Shown in pieces: positions 1 to 12,500 of a stretch of 64,000 nt of DNA. The position numbers were made by a program, and so were the translations under genes. Each line of letters starts with the position of its first letter. Positions within the stretch are counted from its first letter, which is position 1. The notes beneath the pieces were generated by a model. It had not been told where the DNA came from and did not search any database. It saw only the letters and a program-made list of their open reading frames with translations. Source of the stretch: Cristatella mucedo. Lineage: Eukaryota; Bryozoa; Phylactolaemata; Cristatellidae. The stretch covers positions 2,797,001-2,861,000 of the forward strand of contig WPIO01000022.1 of the NCBI GenBank assembly GCA_009760855.2, in the 5' to 3' direction.

Positions 1-269
1 CCGAGGGGAGACTTCGGTGGCTTAATCATATCGCATACTTTTCTGTAGGTGCTGCTTGAAAGTAAGCCACCGATCCTGTGTGACACCACGTGGTCTGGAC
101 TTTTTTTTGGTTTGTCTGCCAGTGTGCTGATTTGGGTGCGCTAGTAGTTAGGGGCCAAAGGCGATGGTTGTCTGCATAGTGTGTAACCATCGTCGAATGG
201 GTTGTTGGAATATCATTTACTTAGGTGCTAAATGAAGATAGAGCGGGAGTGATCTTGGAGGTAGGCTGA

Positions 270-405
270 GAACTGTGAGCACCTGGCCTGTGCTTCCAGA
301 GGCTGGCGCCAGTCCGAAGGCATATGTGAAGCACCTGAATAGAGATTAAGTTCTCTTGGGAAGCTATACAAATGAATTATTTTATTTTATTTTTTTAATG
401 GCTTG
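270..405 (+). mobile_element. SINE family 1, diverged head
   Basis: The tail is clear (atgtgaagcacctgaataga, ttaagttctcttgggaagct, atacaaatgaatt). The head is recognisable only from gagcacctgg onward, with a degenerate B box. Confidence 0.6.
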
Positions 406-710
406 GATAATATATTTTAGCCCCCCCCCCCCCCGTTCACCACTTACAGCACCCATAATAATGGCATGAACTACTGTAATGCTATACTTAGATATCATGG
501 AGTTTGATAGTGAGATCTTAGGTGCCGAGGTCTGGTAACCTGATTGAACTGGCACATTTTGAGAGCTAAATCATACCATAGTTTGCCAGCATTTAATGCA
601 AGAGTGGAGAGTGTATACAACAAGTAAATACAGGATGCAATTATGCATAGTTACTCTCGATGCATCTGTACAGTTTACATAGCAGTAAACTCCTTGCATT
701 GAAAGTCTTT

Positions 711-770
711 ATTGTGTGTGTGTCTGTGTGTTTGTGTCTGTGTGTGTGAGCATGCATGGGTGTGTGTGCA
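711..770. repeat. (TG)n-rich imperfect microsatellite
   Basis: TG units broken by tctg and catgcatg. Confidence 0.9.
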
Positions 771-1327
771 TGCACGCGTTAGTGCAGCACTTTTAGTTAA
801 TGACTTAAGCTGTAAGGGTAGGTGCTTCAGCCTGCTTGATACGATAACTTGTGGATGCCAAGCTCCACTGCAGTTCAGTAGCCTGTCCATTGTGTCCTCT
901 GTGGACTTGGTAAAGTGCAGCAATTGTACATGCACTTGTGATGACTAACACTGACCTGAACCATGAGTACTAACGGCCGGTGAAATCGCATTTCATCAAG
1001 CAAAAGCTGCTGAACATATGCTTGGTTAGTGAAGTAGTGCTTGCGTTACTAAAGTATTCGGCCTGCGGTGGCTTAGTGCAGCGGTAGAAGCTTGGATGTT
1101 CCATTCCGTTGTTTAGTCTGTCGAAATAACTAGAGAGTAGGCATGACGGCTATGTCTGCACATATGGGAGGGCCATGTATGAACAGGTGAGACAGGGGAG
1201 GTGTGCTCTTTTCACATTGTTTTATGTCCTGTTGGAGGCCATTAAGGGCTAGTTCGGTTCAGCTATATTGGCGTTTACATTTATTTTAAGATTGCTCGTG
1301 CTGATAGCTTGCTGCTATGCACTGCAG

Positions 1328-1455
1328 ATTCGACCATTTAAGAATGCACACTCGAACCGCAATCTTGACAATGAGCTACTGCATCTCAGTACATACCTCA
1401 AGAACATCGCACAATTGGACGACTTTACCACTTTGAATCACACGGCCTGGGAGAA
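1328..1455 (+). CDS. orphan exon-like segment, unidentified protein
   Basis: A 128-bp open stretch is flanked by a good acceptor (tgctatgcactgcag) and a consensus donor (GAGAA|gtaagt). It codes [15 protein letters not shown], then a leucine-rich helix ([15 protein letters not shown]) and HTAWEK. The flanking splice sites and the helix-like pattern suggest a real internal exon of a + strand gene whose other exons I could not find. I do not recognise the protein. A LINE fragment begins shortly downstream. Confidence 0.35.
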
Positions 1456-1499
1456 GTAAGTTCTTTGGAATCTGCTGCTCGAGTGTGTAGTGTGCATCG

Positions 1500-2290
1500 T
1501 CCTGGTAGGTTCGTTTGCCTTCATACTTGTCTTATTCGCCTCCACTGTCAATTCGGCCTACCTTCAGCTGAGCTGAGGAGCATTGCTAAAATTGGGGCCT
1601 GCTTAGACAAGAGAATAACAGCCAAACTAATTCGTGCATTTGGGGCATTGCATCTAGATTACTGCAATTCCTTTTAATCAGTGTACCCTTAATTGTCTGC
1701 AACTCTTGCAAAATTCATAAGTTCATCTGGTCTTCCATTGACTAAATGGCTGCCACATTCCACCACTGCTGTCTACACTTCACCGACTTCTTATCAAACA
1801 TCGAATTGACTTCAAGACCATTTCCCTGTCACAGATCGCTTCTCTTGCTTGCACCAGCCTATAAGTGAAGTGCCTTAACAGAGATTAAGTTCTCTTAGGA
1901 TGCTATACAAATGATTATTTTTATAGATTTTTTACTTTTCTTTATCTGTCCGACCTCCTTGCTCCTCCGGTGTATTATCACATCAACCGCTCCTCGGGCC
2001 TCCAATAGTAACGCTGTTCCATGCACAAAACTGCAAGTTTTTGGTGATCCGGCCTTCAGTTCATGTGTACCGCAAGTCTGTAATACCCTTCTAGTTTCTA
2101 TCCCCATCTGCATGGACTTTGCATCATTCAAGACTCAACTAAGGATACATCTGTTCTGCTCAGCTTTACCTGAGCTCCAGTGAACTTGTTTTTGGTTTTT
2201 TTGGGCTTTACATGCTTACTTTTAAATGAATCAGTGCATGTTACTGGCCTGAGGTCCTACTAACCAAGGGCCGTGAGTATCTGCTTATCT
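1500..2290 (+). mobile_element. LINE 3' fragments
   Basis: The translation shows ACLDKRITAKLIRAFGALHL and DYCNSF (about 1,600-1,676), then CTKLQVFGDPAFSS and FASFKTQLRIHLF (about 2,020-2,155). These are typical C-terminal pieces of CR1-like LINE proteins. A copy of the tail motif (agagattaagttctctta) sits at about 1,878-1,900 inside it, so at least two insertions are juxtaposed. Confidence 0.75.
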
Positions 2291-2900
2291 GCTTAGAGCT
2301 GGTGCAAAACTTGGCAGTCCGGCTTGTCGGCGGTGAACTTTGTAACTGCCACATTAAACCACTTCTCACCGACCTGCACTGGTTCCCATCAAGCTGCATA
2401 TTAACTTCAAGGTTTTGTCATTCGCTTTTATATCCCTTCATTCTCTTGCTATGGCCTACCTATCCGCAGCACTTCTCAATTACTCAATTACTAGGCAACG
2501 TGCCACCTGCTCCTCTGACTCAAGTAGTTAAGCCGGCCCTTTAACCAGCCTCAAATTCTTTGGAGGACGTATCTTTTGCTTCTATGCTCCCAAAGTCTGG
2601 AACTCACTACCGGGTCACATCTCCCGACTGAAAAGGACGTTGAAAAGGAAGCTAAAGATACCACCGAAAGAACCCACGAAGTTCCGCACAGCAGCAGCAG
2701 CAGCCTACGTCCTTTATGCGCTTATACATGCTATATACACTGTTGCAAGGTACCGCTTACTAATTTACATACGCTTCCTTTGCAGAGTACTTAAGATCCT
2801 AGAAATCGCTTTGGTTCTCTCAAGGTGGTATACAAATGTCTTATCGTTTTCAATATTGTTGCCATTATTATTATTATGTGCTTCTGCAAATAAATATAAA
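2290..2900 (+). mobile_element. LINE 3' fragment
   Basis: Begins with QNLAVRLVGGELCNCHIKP and LLTDLHWF (about 2,302-2,390), a CR1-like post-RT signature. It ends with a degenerate tail near 2,800-2,850 and ATT-rich bases. Abuts a minus-strand SINE. Confidence 0.75.
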
Positions 2901-3055
2901 TATAATTCATTTGTATAGTGTCCTAAGAGAACTTAATCACTATTCAGGTGCTTCACATATGCCTCGGGGCTCGAGCCCATGACCTCAGCCAGACCTTCAG
3001 ACCTTGGCCGGGGCGAGCACCTTAATCGCTGGACCAAACCAGCAAGCTGGTCCAA
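2885..3055 (-). mobile_element. SINE family 1
   Basis: The inverted copy shows the tail gtcctaagagaacttaatca, then cctcggggctcgagcccatg (B box) and ggaccaaaccagcaagc (A box end). Directly abuts a + strand LINE copy, tail to tail. Confidence 0.8.
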
Positions 3056-3094
3056 GCATGGTACCTCACGTGCCATTAGCATTTGGTTATTGCT

Positions 3095-3185
3095 TCTTGT
3101 ACAGTGAGTTGTAAAGCGCTCTGATTGAGATTTGGTTCCCTCAGAGTGCTTTTCAAACGACTTATTATATTATTGTTAGCATTAT
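3095..3185 (+). mobile_element. LINE tail
   Basis: Degenerate tail gtaaagcgctctgattgaga followed by an ATTATTATATTATT run. Confidence 0.55.
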
Positions 3186-3189
3186 TAGT

Positions 3190-5290
3190 AGTAGTTGCCG
3201 CCTCGGTGTCCATGCCATTATAACTGCCAAAGCAGGCAACATACTCACTGTGTCGCGTATTGTGTGAGTAAACTATCAGCATTTCAAGATGTGATCTGAA
3301 AGTGCTTCGGTGCCCAAAATTACGTTGCAGGTACAAGCCTTGGAAGAAAAAGAAGGCAGGACCCAGTTCTTCGTGATCTACGATCAAGTCTGTACTGTCT
3401 TGGCTTATTATCAATAGCTGGTGTGAACACCGACAGTCGATGAACTGCAAACAGTGTGCTGGTCCACCCGGGGTCACTCAGCTCTTTCGTTGATCATGCA
3501 CAAGTCGCACGATCCTGCTTAACAGCAAGCAGCGACGGCACAACACTATTGACAACTGTGGTGTGGCCTGCAAACCTTCGGCTGTTGGTTTAAAATTAAG
3601 GGAATGTCCATTCCATGGGGTATTCCGGCTTCCCAGTCAACGTGTTGCAAATCCGCATTACATGCTGCATGGCTGGCGATTGTCAGCTATTGTGAAGTGT
3701 TTTTGGATGTGTATCTAGTTTCTACGATAAATAGATCTTTAGCTCAAGATGAAAACGCGTTTGATTAGTAATTTTCGTGTAGCTATGGCGTGGAATGGCT
3801 GCACTGCTAGCTCACAACTTAAACCTGCGTACCCGTGCAAGGATGCTTGCCACTAGATATATAGATGCTGGGCCTCGGGGCTTACCTTGTTGTACTTCCC
3901 ATTTGGCTCGCGTGCGATAGCAAAAGTGCAGTCGGCAGAGTAGTCCAGAGTACTATTAGTAGCAGTAGTAGTAGAGTACTGCAGTATTAGTACGACAGAG
4001 TAGTGCCCAGAGTGCTCACCTAGAACTAAGCAAGCCTGCTACGCACTGAAGTTCTAACAAGCTCTGTGCATCAGTGCAGAGCAGCATACAGTCTGCTCGC
4101 TGCAGAAAGGCGAGTGGTCCAGGAAGGGGCTGAACAACTATGTTCTATTCCCAGGGCGATTTGCAAATCATATATAACATGCTCTTGCTGAAAGCGACAT
4201 CCTACACATTCTTGGCCGTGCCTTGCATGGTCAGGTGGTCAAGCGAGCCCAGAGCATTGAGCAGAGCATTATTTTACCAGTGTGAGGTGATGTCTGCATG
4301 GCACTGTCGTGGGACCAACAAGCACGTCGTATCGTGCTCAGAAGAAACCGACAACAACGTCAGACAAGCATACGCGCAAGGTGCACTCCACAAGACAACA
4401 GCAGCATGTGCACGTTGCCTTAACGATGAAGCAGGCAACACTTAAGGGCTACTTTGCAACACCTCACTGATTGCGCAATGCCCAGCAGGGGTTCCGAAGC
4501 GCTGAGCAACAAGGGCAGGAGCAGACTCGTCATTCGTTCAGCACATGCTGCACACTTGTTCGTTGGCTGATCTGTGCCCTGCCCTCAGTCACGTGCTCAC
4601 ACAGGCCGTGTGCAGTCTCGGGGTGGCAGCGCGCAGCCGTCCTGGCCCTTTGCAGTGCACGTCTGCGGATGTTTGATGAAGCTGCGCAGAGTAGCCGCTC
4701 TCAGATCTGCCGCCCTCAATGTGCCTCTCGCAGGCTCCTCATGCCGTTGACCAGCCGAGTGGAGCTTGCCCTTCTGTGCTCAGTTGACCCGTACAAGATT
4801 CGACGCAATCCGAACCGCACTCAGGCGACGCGAGCATCACTTTGCCTTCTCGACACACGAGAATGCCCAGTCAGCAGCCTCGTCTGCCGGTAGAGCATGC
4901 AGCGCGACCTACAGCAGCGACGACGGTGCACTGGAGCAAAGCAGCGAGTGCCAGGCATGGCTCGATAGCTGAAGCCTAGTCATCGGGCTGCTTCGGTTAG
5001 GGGCGGCCGTGTGCTAGTCAATAGGTTGCCCTGAGGGGCCTGCAGGTGCAGTAGCCTGCAGCAGCAGACCTAGCAGAGATCAGGGTCGGACACGTGCAGC
5101 AGCACCCACTGGGTTAGACAGACCTTACCGCATGGCAGCAGTGACCTATCGTCGCATATCGATAATCGTGCTTAGAGGTGAGGCTTTTGCATTGCACGCT
5201 CGAGCCGTCAGTCTACCACTCCTTGATGGGCATTGCTAGAACCCACAATCTCCATAGCGATCTGACAGGGCTATTACAATGGCCGGCTTT
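3190..5290. other. intergenic, no gene recognised
   Basis: Contains several open frames up to 140 codons on +, with no family resemblance and no convincing splice structure. Composition is mixed, with TAGTAG and CAG-type short runs. Probably decayed repeat DNA. Confidence 0.4.
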
Positions 5291-5291
5291 T

Positions 5292-5372
5292 ACTCGCCAT
5301 CCGCTCTGGCTTCGATGCTTTCAGCATCGAAGCCAGATGCTTTCAGCATCGAAGCCAGAGCGGATGGCGAGT
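5292..5372. repeat. 28-bp perfect inverted repeat with nested hairpin
   Basis: The left arm 5,292-5,319 and right arm 5,345-5,372 are perfect reverse complements, spacer 25 nt. Inside, 5,305-5,319 and 5,323-5,337 form a second 15-bp hairpin with a 3-nt loop. The structure arises because ctttcagcatcgaagccaga is present twice in tandem (period 22) next to its own inverse. Confidence 0.95.
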
Positions 5373-5589
5373 TGGGAGCAGTGGGGTTGGTTTAGATCTG
5401 CCGACCATGGGGACATGATCAAAGTGATGTCGCCTCTTGGAAGAGCTTAGCTTTTTTGTCATTGCATACATTTAGACATACCAAATATGTTCAGCTCTTG
5501 AGGTGAAGACAATACCTCGGAAGAAATATGGACTTATTAATAAATATACATACATATATATTTATGTGTGTGTGTATAATATATAATAA

Positions 5590-5715
5590 AAAATATATAA
5601 TTCATGTGTATAGCACCCTAAGAGAACTTTGTCTCTATTCAGATGCTTCACATATGCCATGGAGCTCGAGCCCATAACCTCGGCCAGACCTTGGTCGGGG
5701 CAAGCACCTTATATT
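5590..5715 (-). mobile_element. SINE family 1, head-truncated
   Basis: Inverted tail agcaccctaagagaactttg and B box gagctcgagcccataacctc. Truncated before the A box at about 5,712. Preceded by a TA-rich end. Confidence 0.75.
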
Positions 5716-6278
5716 CAAACAATATGGACTTATTAATACTGAATATTTAACATGCCTAAGGTCTGCAGTAAACGTGAGCACTTTAGTGACCGGAGATGCA
5801 CGGCTCGTAATGGTAGGTCTTTTTCGAAGACATTCGTAGGTCATCACCCATGCAGGTAAGTACTACAAATCTGAAGGCCCGAGGAGAGGAGGAAGCACTT
5901 TATGATCTTGGGGGCGTGAGCAAGGCGCAACACTACAAGCATGTGCAACAATTATCTGGAAATCCTGGGCTAATGGCCTTAAATATGGACTTGGCATTAA
6001 CTTGTCCCAGTGCTTCAATTCTCGTGCAGGTTTCTTCAGCCTGATCGTCAATAGATCGTCAAATGTTGAGCAGAGAATTGCCCAGCATGCTGCTGCATTG
6101 TTTGTGCTGTGTGTATCTGTGTGTATATGCCGCTAACCCTGCGATGCCACTGTTGGCTCAGGCCTGCCTCTCAATGCTTGGCCCTGATAGAAGCCTCTGC
6201 AGGACCTTACATCGATGCCTCGATCAGCAACTAATGTGCCCTCATGATCTGGTGCCCACCTTGCATCCTTGTCCTACC

Positions 6279-6554
6279 TCAGGCAGAAAGGGATCTGGTC
6301 TGCCCGTGCTTGTAGTCGACCATGCAAGAACAGTGCATAGGGCACGCTATATAGGTGTGCTCTCGGTGCTCCGACCACGTCTGAATTCGGTTCAGGAGCA
6401 TTGCATTCACTGATCCCGCTGCTGCAGCGCTACTCACCACGGCGGTGCGAGCTGGCACAACGACTCGCTCCGTGGTTGCCGTGCCGCCCGGTGAGCTGGT
6501 ACACACGTTCCGGCACTGGCTGAGGTCTAGCTCCAGACTGACCCTTTCCTTGGA
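6279..6554 (-). other. EFCAB7: EFCAB7 3'-terminal exon, two possible ends
   Basis: The acceptor is tgtttacag|TCC. The exon opens with SKERVSLELDLSQC and runs to ERVVVPARTAV. A good donor, GTG|gtgagtag, follows at 6,438, but no convincing downstream exon was found. If it is not used, the frame stays open to a TGA at 6,281-6,279 and passes through MLLNRIQTW. That stretch lines up with the M-L-N-Q-W spacing I recall at the human C-terminus. I favour the read-through, which would leave a tail of roughly 30 extra residues. Confidence 0.55.
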
Positions 6555-9500
6555 CTGTAAACATTTTGCAGGGCACAAATGAAACAGGCACCTTGCCCAA
6601 AATTGATGCACCTACACCTTAAGGCATGCTAAGTAAGGTTTAACAGCATATAACCCATGAAAAACCCTACACAGATTCGAGACCCGAGCTTGTAGGTCAC
6701 TCACACACTGCCACTGACCTCTGTCTGCCATCAGGCAATCCGATGGCCTCACTGGCAGTCGTTCCCCGAGAACTCGATGAGAAAGGAAGTAGCAAGGAGA
6801 GAAACAGAGCCGTGGAAGAAGTAAAAGAAAATAATCACCTGACAATCAGGAGACAGACAGTTGGAAGAAAGGGCCGCACAGAGTTGACACAGGGCTGTGC
6901 CAGTACTAACAACCGAGCGTCTGACGGATATTGATGCATGCTAACAACATATAAGGAAATAGAAAAATAAGGTCACTAAAACCTCGATTGTGCATGTTCA
7001 CCTACCTTGTTCTCCACAACCACGGCAGCTTTGGTATCGCCCACGTAGCTGACAATCGTGACGTCTTTGTTTACCTTGCTGCTTATGCCCTCACCCTAAA
7101 CCAGAAGGCAAACGATGGATATTCTCAAGCAAAGTATAGTAGTATCCCATGCATATGACTAACCGTGTCATCGTGCAACGGCAAAAACAGATGCCACAAT
7201 TTTTTTTAATAACAGACGCCAGGACTGTGATGCAGCATCAAAATCACACGATCATTTAAAAAGACAGCAAAACTAACTAGCTTTGATTTTGCTTGCATTT
7301 GATGGAGCACTGGTGGGAGACGTCTAGAGAGAGGATGCACAAATTGGGAGCTATCCTTTTCAGTCGTGAACGCCTGATATGCCACATTGGGTATCACTTC
7401 TCTTCAAACTGCACTGTTGTGTGCGCCTGTTGCTTCTCAGCTGCTGATGTACGCCCCGCCGGTTGCTTCTCGGCTGCTGATGTATGCCCTGCCTGGTGGT
7501 TGAGCCGTTGACTCTGGTGCAGCCTTTAACATAAACATGTGGCCCACCACAGATGCACTCCCTCATCTCTGGTGAGTCAGCCCCCAGCTCGTAAATATAA
7601 TCGCTGGGGGAATAAAGACGAGAGTCTCGTTCACCACTCACGTTCGCCCGCTCGTGTATTCGTGTCTCCGTGAGACTCCACTAGCGCTGCTGCAGCCGGA
7701 GACACAGTAACATAACACCGAGTGGCAAATCAATTTCAAGGTCCTGTTACTCCCTAATAAAAATCTTGATTATAACACATTTGTATAGCACTCTCGGAGA
7801 ACTTAATCTCTTTCTAGGCACTTTACATAAAGGAAGCATGATCAAATAATTAGTGGTAACAAGCACAATTTCTACAAACATAACATGATTAGAGGTGACA
7901 TGCACAGCACATTGTCAACATGTAAAATATGGTTACTGGTAGCATGCACAGTGTCAGCAGCATACGCACACCAAGGAAGATTCACTCCCTATTACGTCCA
8001 TTCATTATCTTGCTCATTCTCTTTACACTTACCCTGTCTATATAATACTCATTCATCTGGCTTCCCGTCATCCCGTCAGCCACTCTTCTGACTTTGGTCG
8101 TTAAGCTGTGCCTCAAATAAACCTCAAATTCTTTGGAAACCGTGCCTTCAGTTCCTTAAGCAATTAAAGCCTGTAACTTACTGCCGACTAAAATCCTTGA
8201 CTTGGAGACAGTCAACGAAACATGCTGACCCTGTGCATGTCACCCCAAAACCATGTTATTCATTTTGTTTGTTTATCAAGCATGATATTACTCACCATTC
8301 AATTGCATTTCCCTTTGCAGCAAATGTAAAGCGCCTAGAGAGAGATTGAGTTCTCTGAGGGCGCTTTATCAAGTGAATTATTATTATTATTAAACTAAAA
8401 TTCTCTTTCTCACGGCATATGCTCCAGCCGAGTGAATTTTCCTCTGTGCTACTATTATGAGTTTTCTGATCATTGATCAGTTAGTATATGGAAAGCCTAG
8501 AAAGAGATTTCATTTTCTTGAGGTGCAATATAAATTCCAAAATAAACGAATTCCCATTTCTAGCTATTTAAATAGAGAGTATCCGTGCTATTATGTGGCA
8601 TCATCACTCGGGCATTACACTGCATTGACGATCAGGCCTAAAAATTGTTTGTCTTTCTCCTTGGATTTTGTAGCACTCAAGCAAGACCGCAGCACAATCA
8701 CAACTATATAAAGCAAAACTTAGACAAAGCTGGATTAAGTTAGATGCCGAGTCTGCTGCTCGAAGGGAAACAGACGTGCACTGCTAGATGCCTGTCCGCA
8801 AAAGCACCATCGTTACCAAACGACACTGCTCTACAGCTACGGCACACTGACCTTGCTCAATACGAAATCGCAAAGGACGTCCTGGAGTTGTGACGAGTTG
8901 CTAAGGATGTATGAACTGCAGACAGATAGGCGTGCATCTTTGCCGTCCTCTGCGTACACCTCCAGGGCGAACGGACAGGCCTGCAAGCAGAAGTGGTTGA
9001 CAGCACAGCCGCTCGGAGATGCTACATTCGGAGAAGCAGCTCTCTACGTAAGCTGCATCCACTCCCTACTCAGCTCTCTCTCCACCTTCTCCTTTCGATC
9101 TAAGTATTCCTTCCCATATAAAAGCATGCGTTTTTGCTGATCATTTCTTATTGCTTTGCTAATCGTCATTGCTGACCAAAGAAATGCATAGACAGGCATG
9201 TCTAGGGTTGCCTTGCTGAAATGGTGGCCACAAAAACGCTTTGCTCGAATGTTTGTCATGTGGCATGTTGCTCCTACTTAAATTATTATTTTGTCTAACT
9301 GCTCTAATAATTTTTAGGCTATGGGAGCTATTCGTGCAAACAGTAAAACGAAGGTGGTAAATAAAGAATCGACCACGGCAGGATACGAACCTACGACCCG
9401 GGTCGTGAAGAGTATATCAACTGAGTCGCAAGTAAACTACTTTAAGCATCGAAAGGGCAGCTGGCAAGCCTGTCTTCAACAGTGTGAGGTTTGACAAAGG

Positions 9501-12500
9501 TAAGATCACTCAACTCTTGTACAGCCACGAATGGCTCTCTACAACTCTGGATAATGCAAGCTTGAATGCCATTCTTCTACTAACTATTGCTGTCAAACAG
9601 TCTCCCGCTGACCTCAGCCTTTGTCCCTTCCTCGGTGACAGGTCGTGCTGCTGCTTGCCTCTGTGGGCACCAATAGGTGCTCTACACTCTCCTCACGTGA
9701 ATAAATAAATAAATATTAGCCGATTTAACTGCCTAATTTGTGTTGCGGTAGAAGAGCCTTAACGTGGTCACTGCGGCTTGCAGCTGGCAAACAAGGATCG
9801 CCCAGCTGCAGGATTCGAGCCCACGACCTCTCTGCCTCCACGGCCCCAGTCTTCATTAGGTCTGCGCTTAATGTGGTGCCGTTGCAAATACTAGCATCAT
9901 CAGCATCGAACTGCAGCAACTGTGTCACTACAGCACACTTGATAAACACACAGACAACATTAGTCAGTTACTGCATATTTCAATGGCTTGGCATTCTGAA
10001 GGTGGCTTGGCACGACCTGATTTTGGGAGCTGTGACATTGCCTAATTGAAAAATTATGCCGTTTTATAGACATGATCATGCATATACATATGTACGTATA
10101 GATCTGATTTCGAGCATGAGATTTTGCTGAGCTGTGCACTGAAACAGCAGATTGCTGAATCGGCCGGATTATGACTAATTTCATTACTAGCGGTTCCTGA
10201 ATTATAACGGCTATGAACTAATTATGCCACAAGCTGTGGCCAAGGCAGCATAAACGCCTGCTCCAGAAGTTGAGCTGAATTTACTTCTAAGCTTTAAGCC
10301 GTACGAGAGCTGTCGTACACCATGGCTGATAATTGATGTGGAAAAACCTCCGTCACTGCCGAATAGACTTCTCTACGACATGGATATGGACTTGCTATCT
10401 TAAGGTATGGGCACTCTTTTTTGATGCCATATTCCCCGACTGTCGGGGATACCTGTGCGAATTGGTGCTACACCGTGTACGGGTGACTAGCCGTGATTCC
10501 AAAGCTCAGAGCGGCACAGGTATTTGTCACGAATCTGCTGAGACTAGCACCGCTACCACCAGTGTTTGCAGCCGAGTTCTGTCAGGACGTGAAAGCTGCT
10601 TACATACATACATACCCTGTTTATAGCAGTACGCGGTACCCACGTTGATGAAGTCGGAGAAAAACCATACAGACCAAAAACCATACCACTTACGGTGAAG
10701 ACTAGTATCTTAAAGAGGGGGCCAAAATGCTTTTGCCATATCTATTATGGTGGGCAAAGAGTCGTCCAGAGTTGCTGTGCAGCTCACCTCGTCCAGGATG
10801 AGACCTTTATTGTAGCCCATCGACTGGAGCGTTATCCACTGGTCCTCCTCATCGCCGTCTGCATCCTCGGCCTCCATCAGGGCCAGCTTCAGGAAGCCAT
10901 TGAGGGTCAGCTCGTCGCCTTTCATTTCTGCGTTCTCTGCAAGAAGACAATCGTGCGAAAATGAACTTGATCGCGTAAAGCGATCTTTTTTCCAAACAAG
11001 CGTTTAGAGCGGAAAAAAAATCGGTCCGGTAGCCGTTAGGTGAGTTCAGTTAGTCAGACGAATCTCACTGTCCATTTGAAACCCCCGAGTTTTGTCCCAT
11101 TGAATGCCAACGTCCAGTTAGCACCAGCTGCGACATGGTCTGACGTTTTAAGCAGCCGTGCACGCATACGTCTCACCAAAAATTTCGGTTAAGCGATCAA
11201 AGCCAGCGTTAGGGGTGGGCACCTTATACACAGGACGTGACGTGACAGTCACGTGGCAGCATCAAGTCGAAGGACGGAGGCCCTAACAGCACACGCCAAC
11301 GGCAGGATTTTCGACCTGAACGTCAGAACATACTGTGACGTCATATTCAATGACAGTGTGCGAAATCTAACGTAAGCTAGGTCTTGAAATGTGGCCCTAT
11401 AGCCCATGCTTTCCCTCAATGTTTAAAACCGCTGCTAGTATTGTATAAGATAAAGAGCCGAGCAAGCAGTGCCTTCGTAACAAGACTGCAAGAACACGCC
11501 GGCAAATTCAGGACACACAGTCCTCCAATCAAGAGTACTTCAGTACAACAATAGCAATAGGATATCAGCATGATGCCCAGAACGAGAACTTGTCTATCAC
11601 GAAAGAAGCAAAGAGTAGAGCGTGAGCAGCAAGAAACAAAGGATGCAACAGGATATTGCAGCACTAAGGCATGATATTTTGTGAGCGCTCATAAAATAGT
11701 CTATGGCGTTCTAGCTGGACCAAGTACCAACCGACCAACATTCCTGCGATCGTACACCTACACAATCACGTGACGTATTGCACGATAATGCACCTACACA
11801 TAGACCGTAATAAATAGAATAATAAGTATTTTGCATAGTGCCGTAAGAAAGCCAAATCTCTATCCAGCTGCTTTTCAACTCGTTGCAAGAGAACCAATAA
11901 CAAAGAGCTAATGACAAGTAATATAATTCTTAGACGAGCATTCAAAAGCACACGAGAATCAAACTAAAACAAGCATGCACCAGTGCGCGAAGAGACACTT
12001 GGGGCATTAGTTTAGTAGGACCGTGGGTTAGTAAAATGTGCTGAATCATGCAACGGTACCCATGCAAAACATACCGGAAAAAGACAGGTTCGCTACGGTG
12101 CAGGAAAAGCTGAGCGAAACAGATGCGATTTTAGCTGAGACGTAAATAATGCTAAGTCCGAGTCGACACACTATAAGACTACCATAAAATTGCCTTGCTT
12201 GGATTGTGCTGCTGGTGAAATCAACTTGACTGGCCCGGGAGGAGGGTGAGGAGCACTCTTTTGCACCGATCCTTTGCAGCAAATGTAAAGCGCCTAGAGA
12301 GAGAGACTAAGTTCTCTGAGGGCGCTTTATCAAGTGAATTATTATTATTATTATCCTAAGAGGCGTGCTCGCCAACTTGCTGCCTGCCATACTTCTTCAG
12401 CCTTCCTCTAATTGGCTGCCTCCAGCAGGTCAAGGTTTAGCCCCCTCCCACTTATTCAAAATCTTGGCTACTGGGATGAATTGGAGACGGGTAAACGGCA

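Noticed and set aside
4140-4893. ORFs of 101 and 140 codons on +
   Set aside because: No homology, no splice context and unusual composition; not supported as genes.
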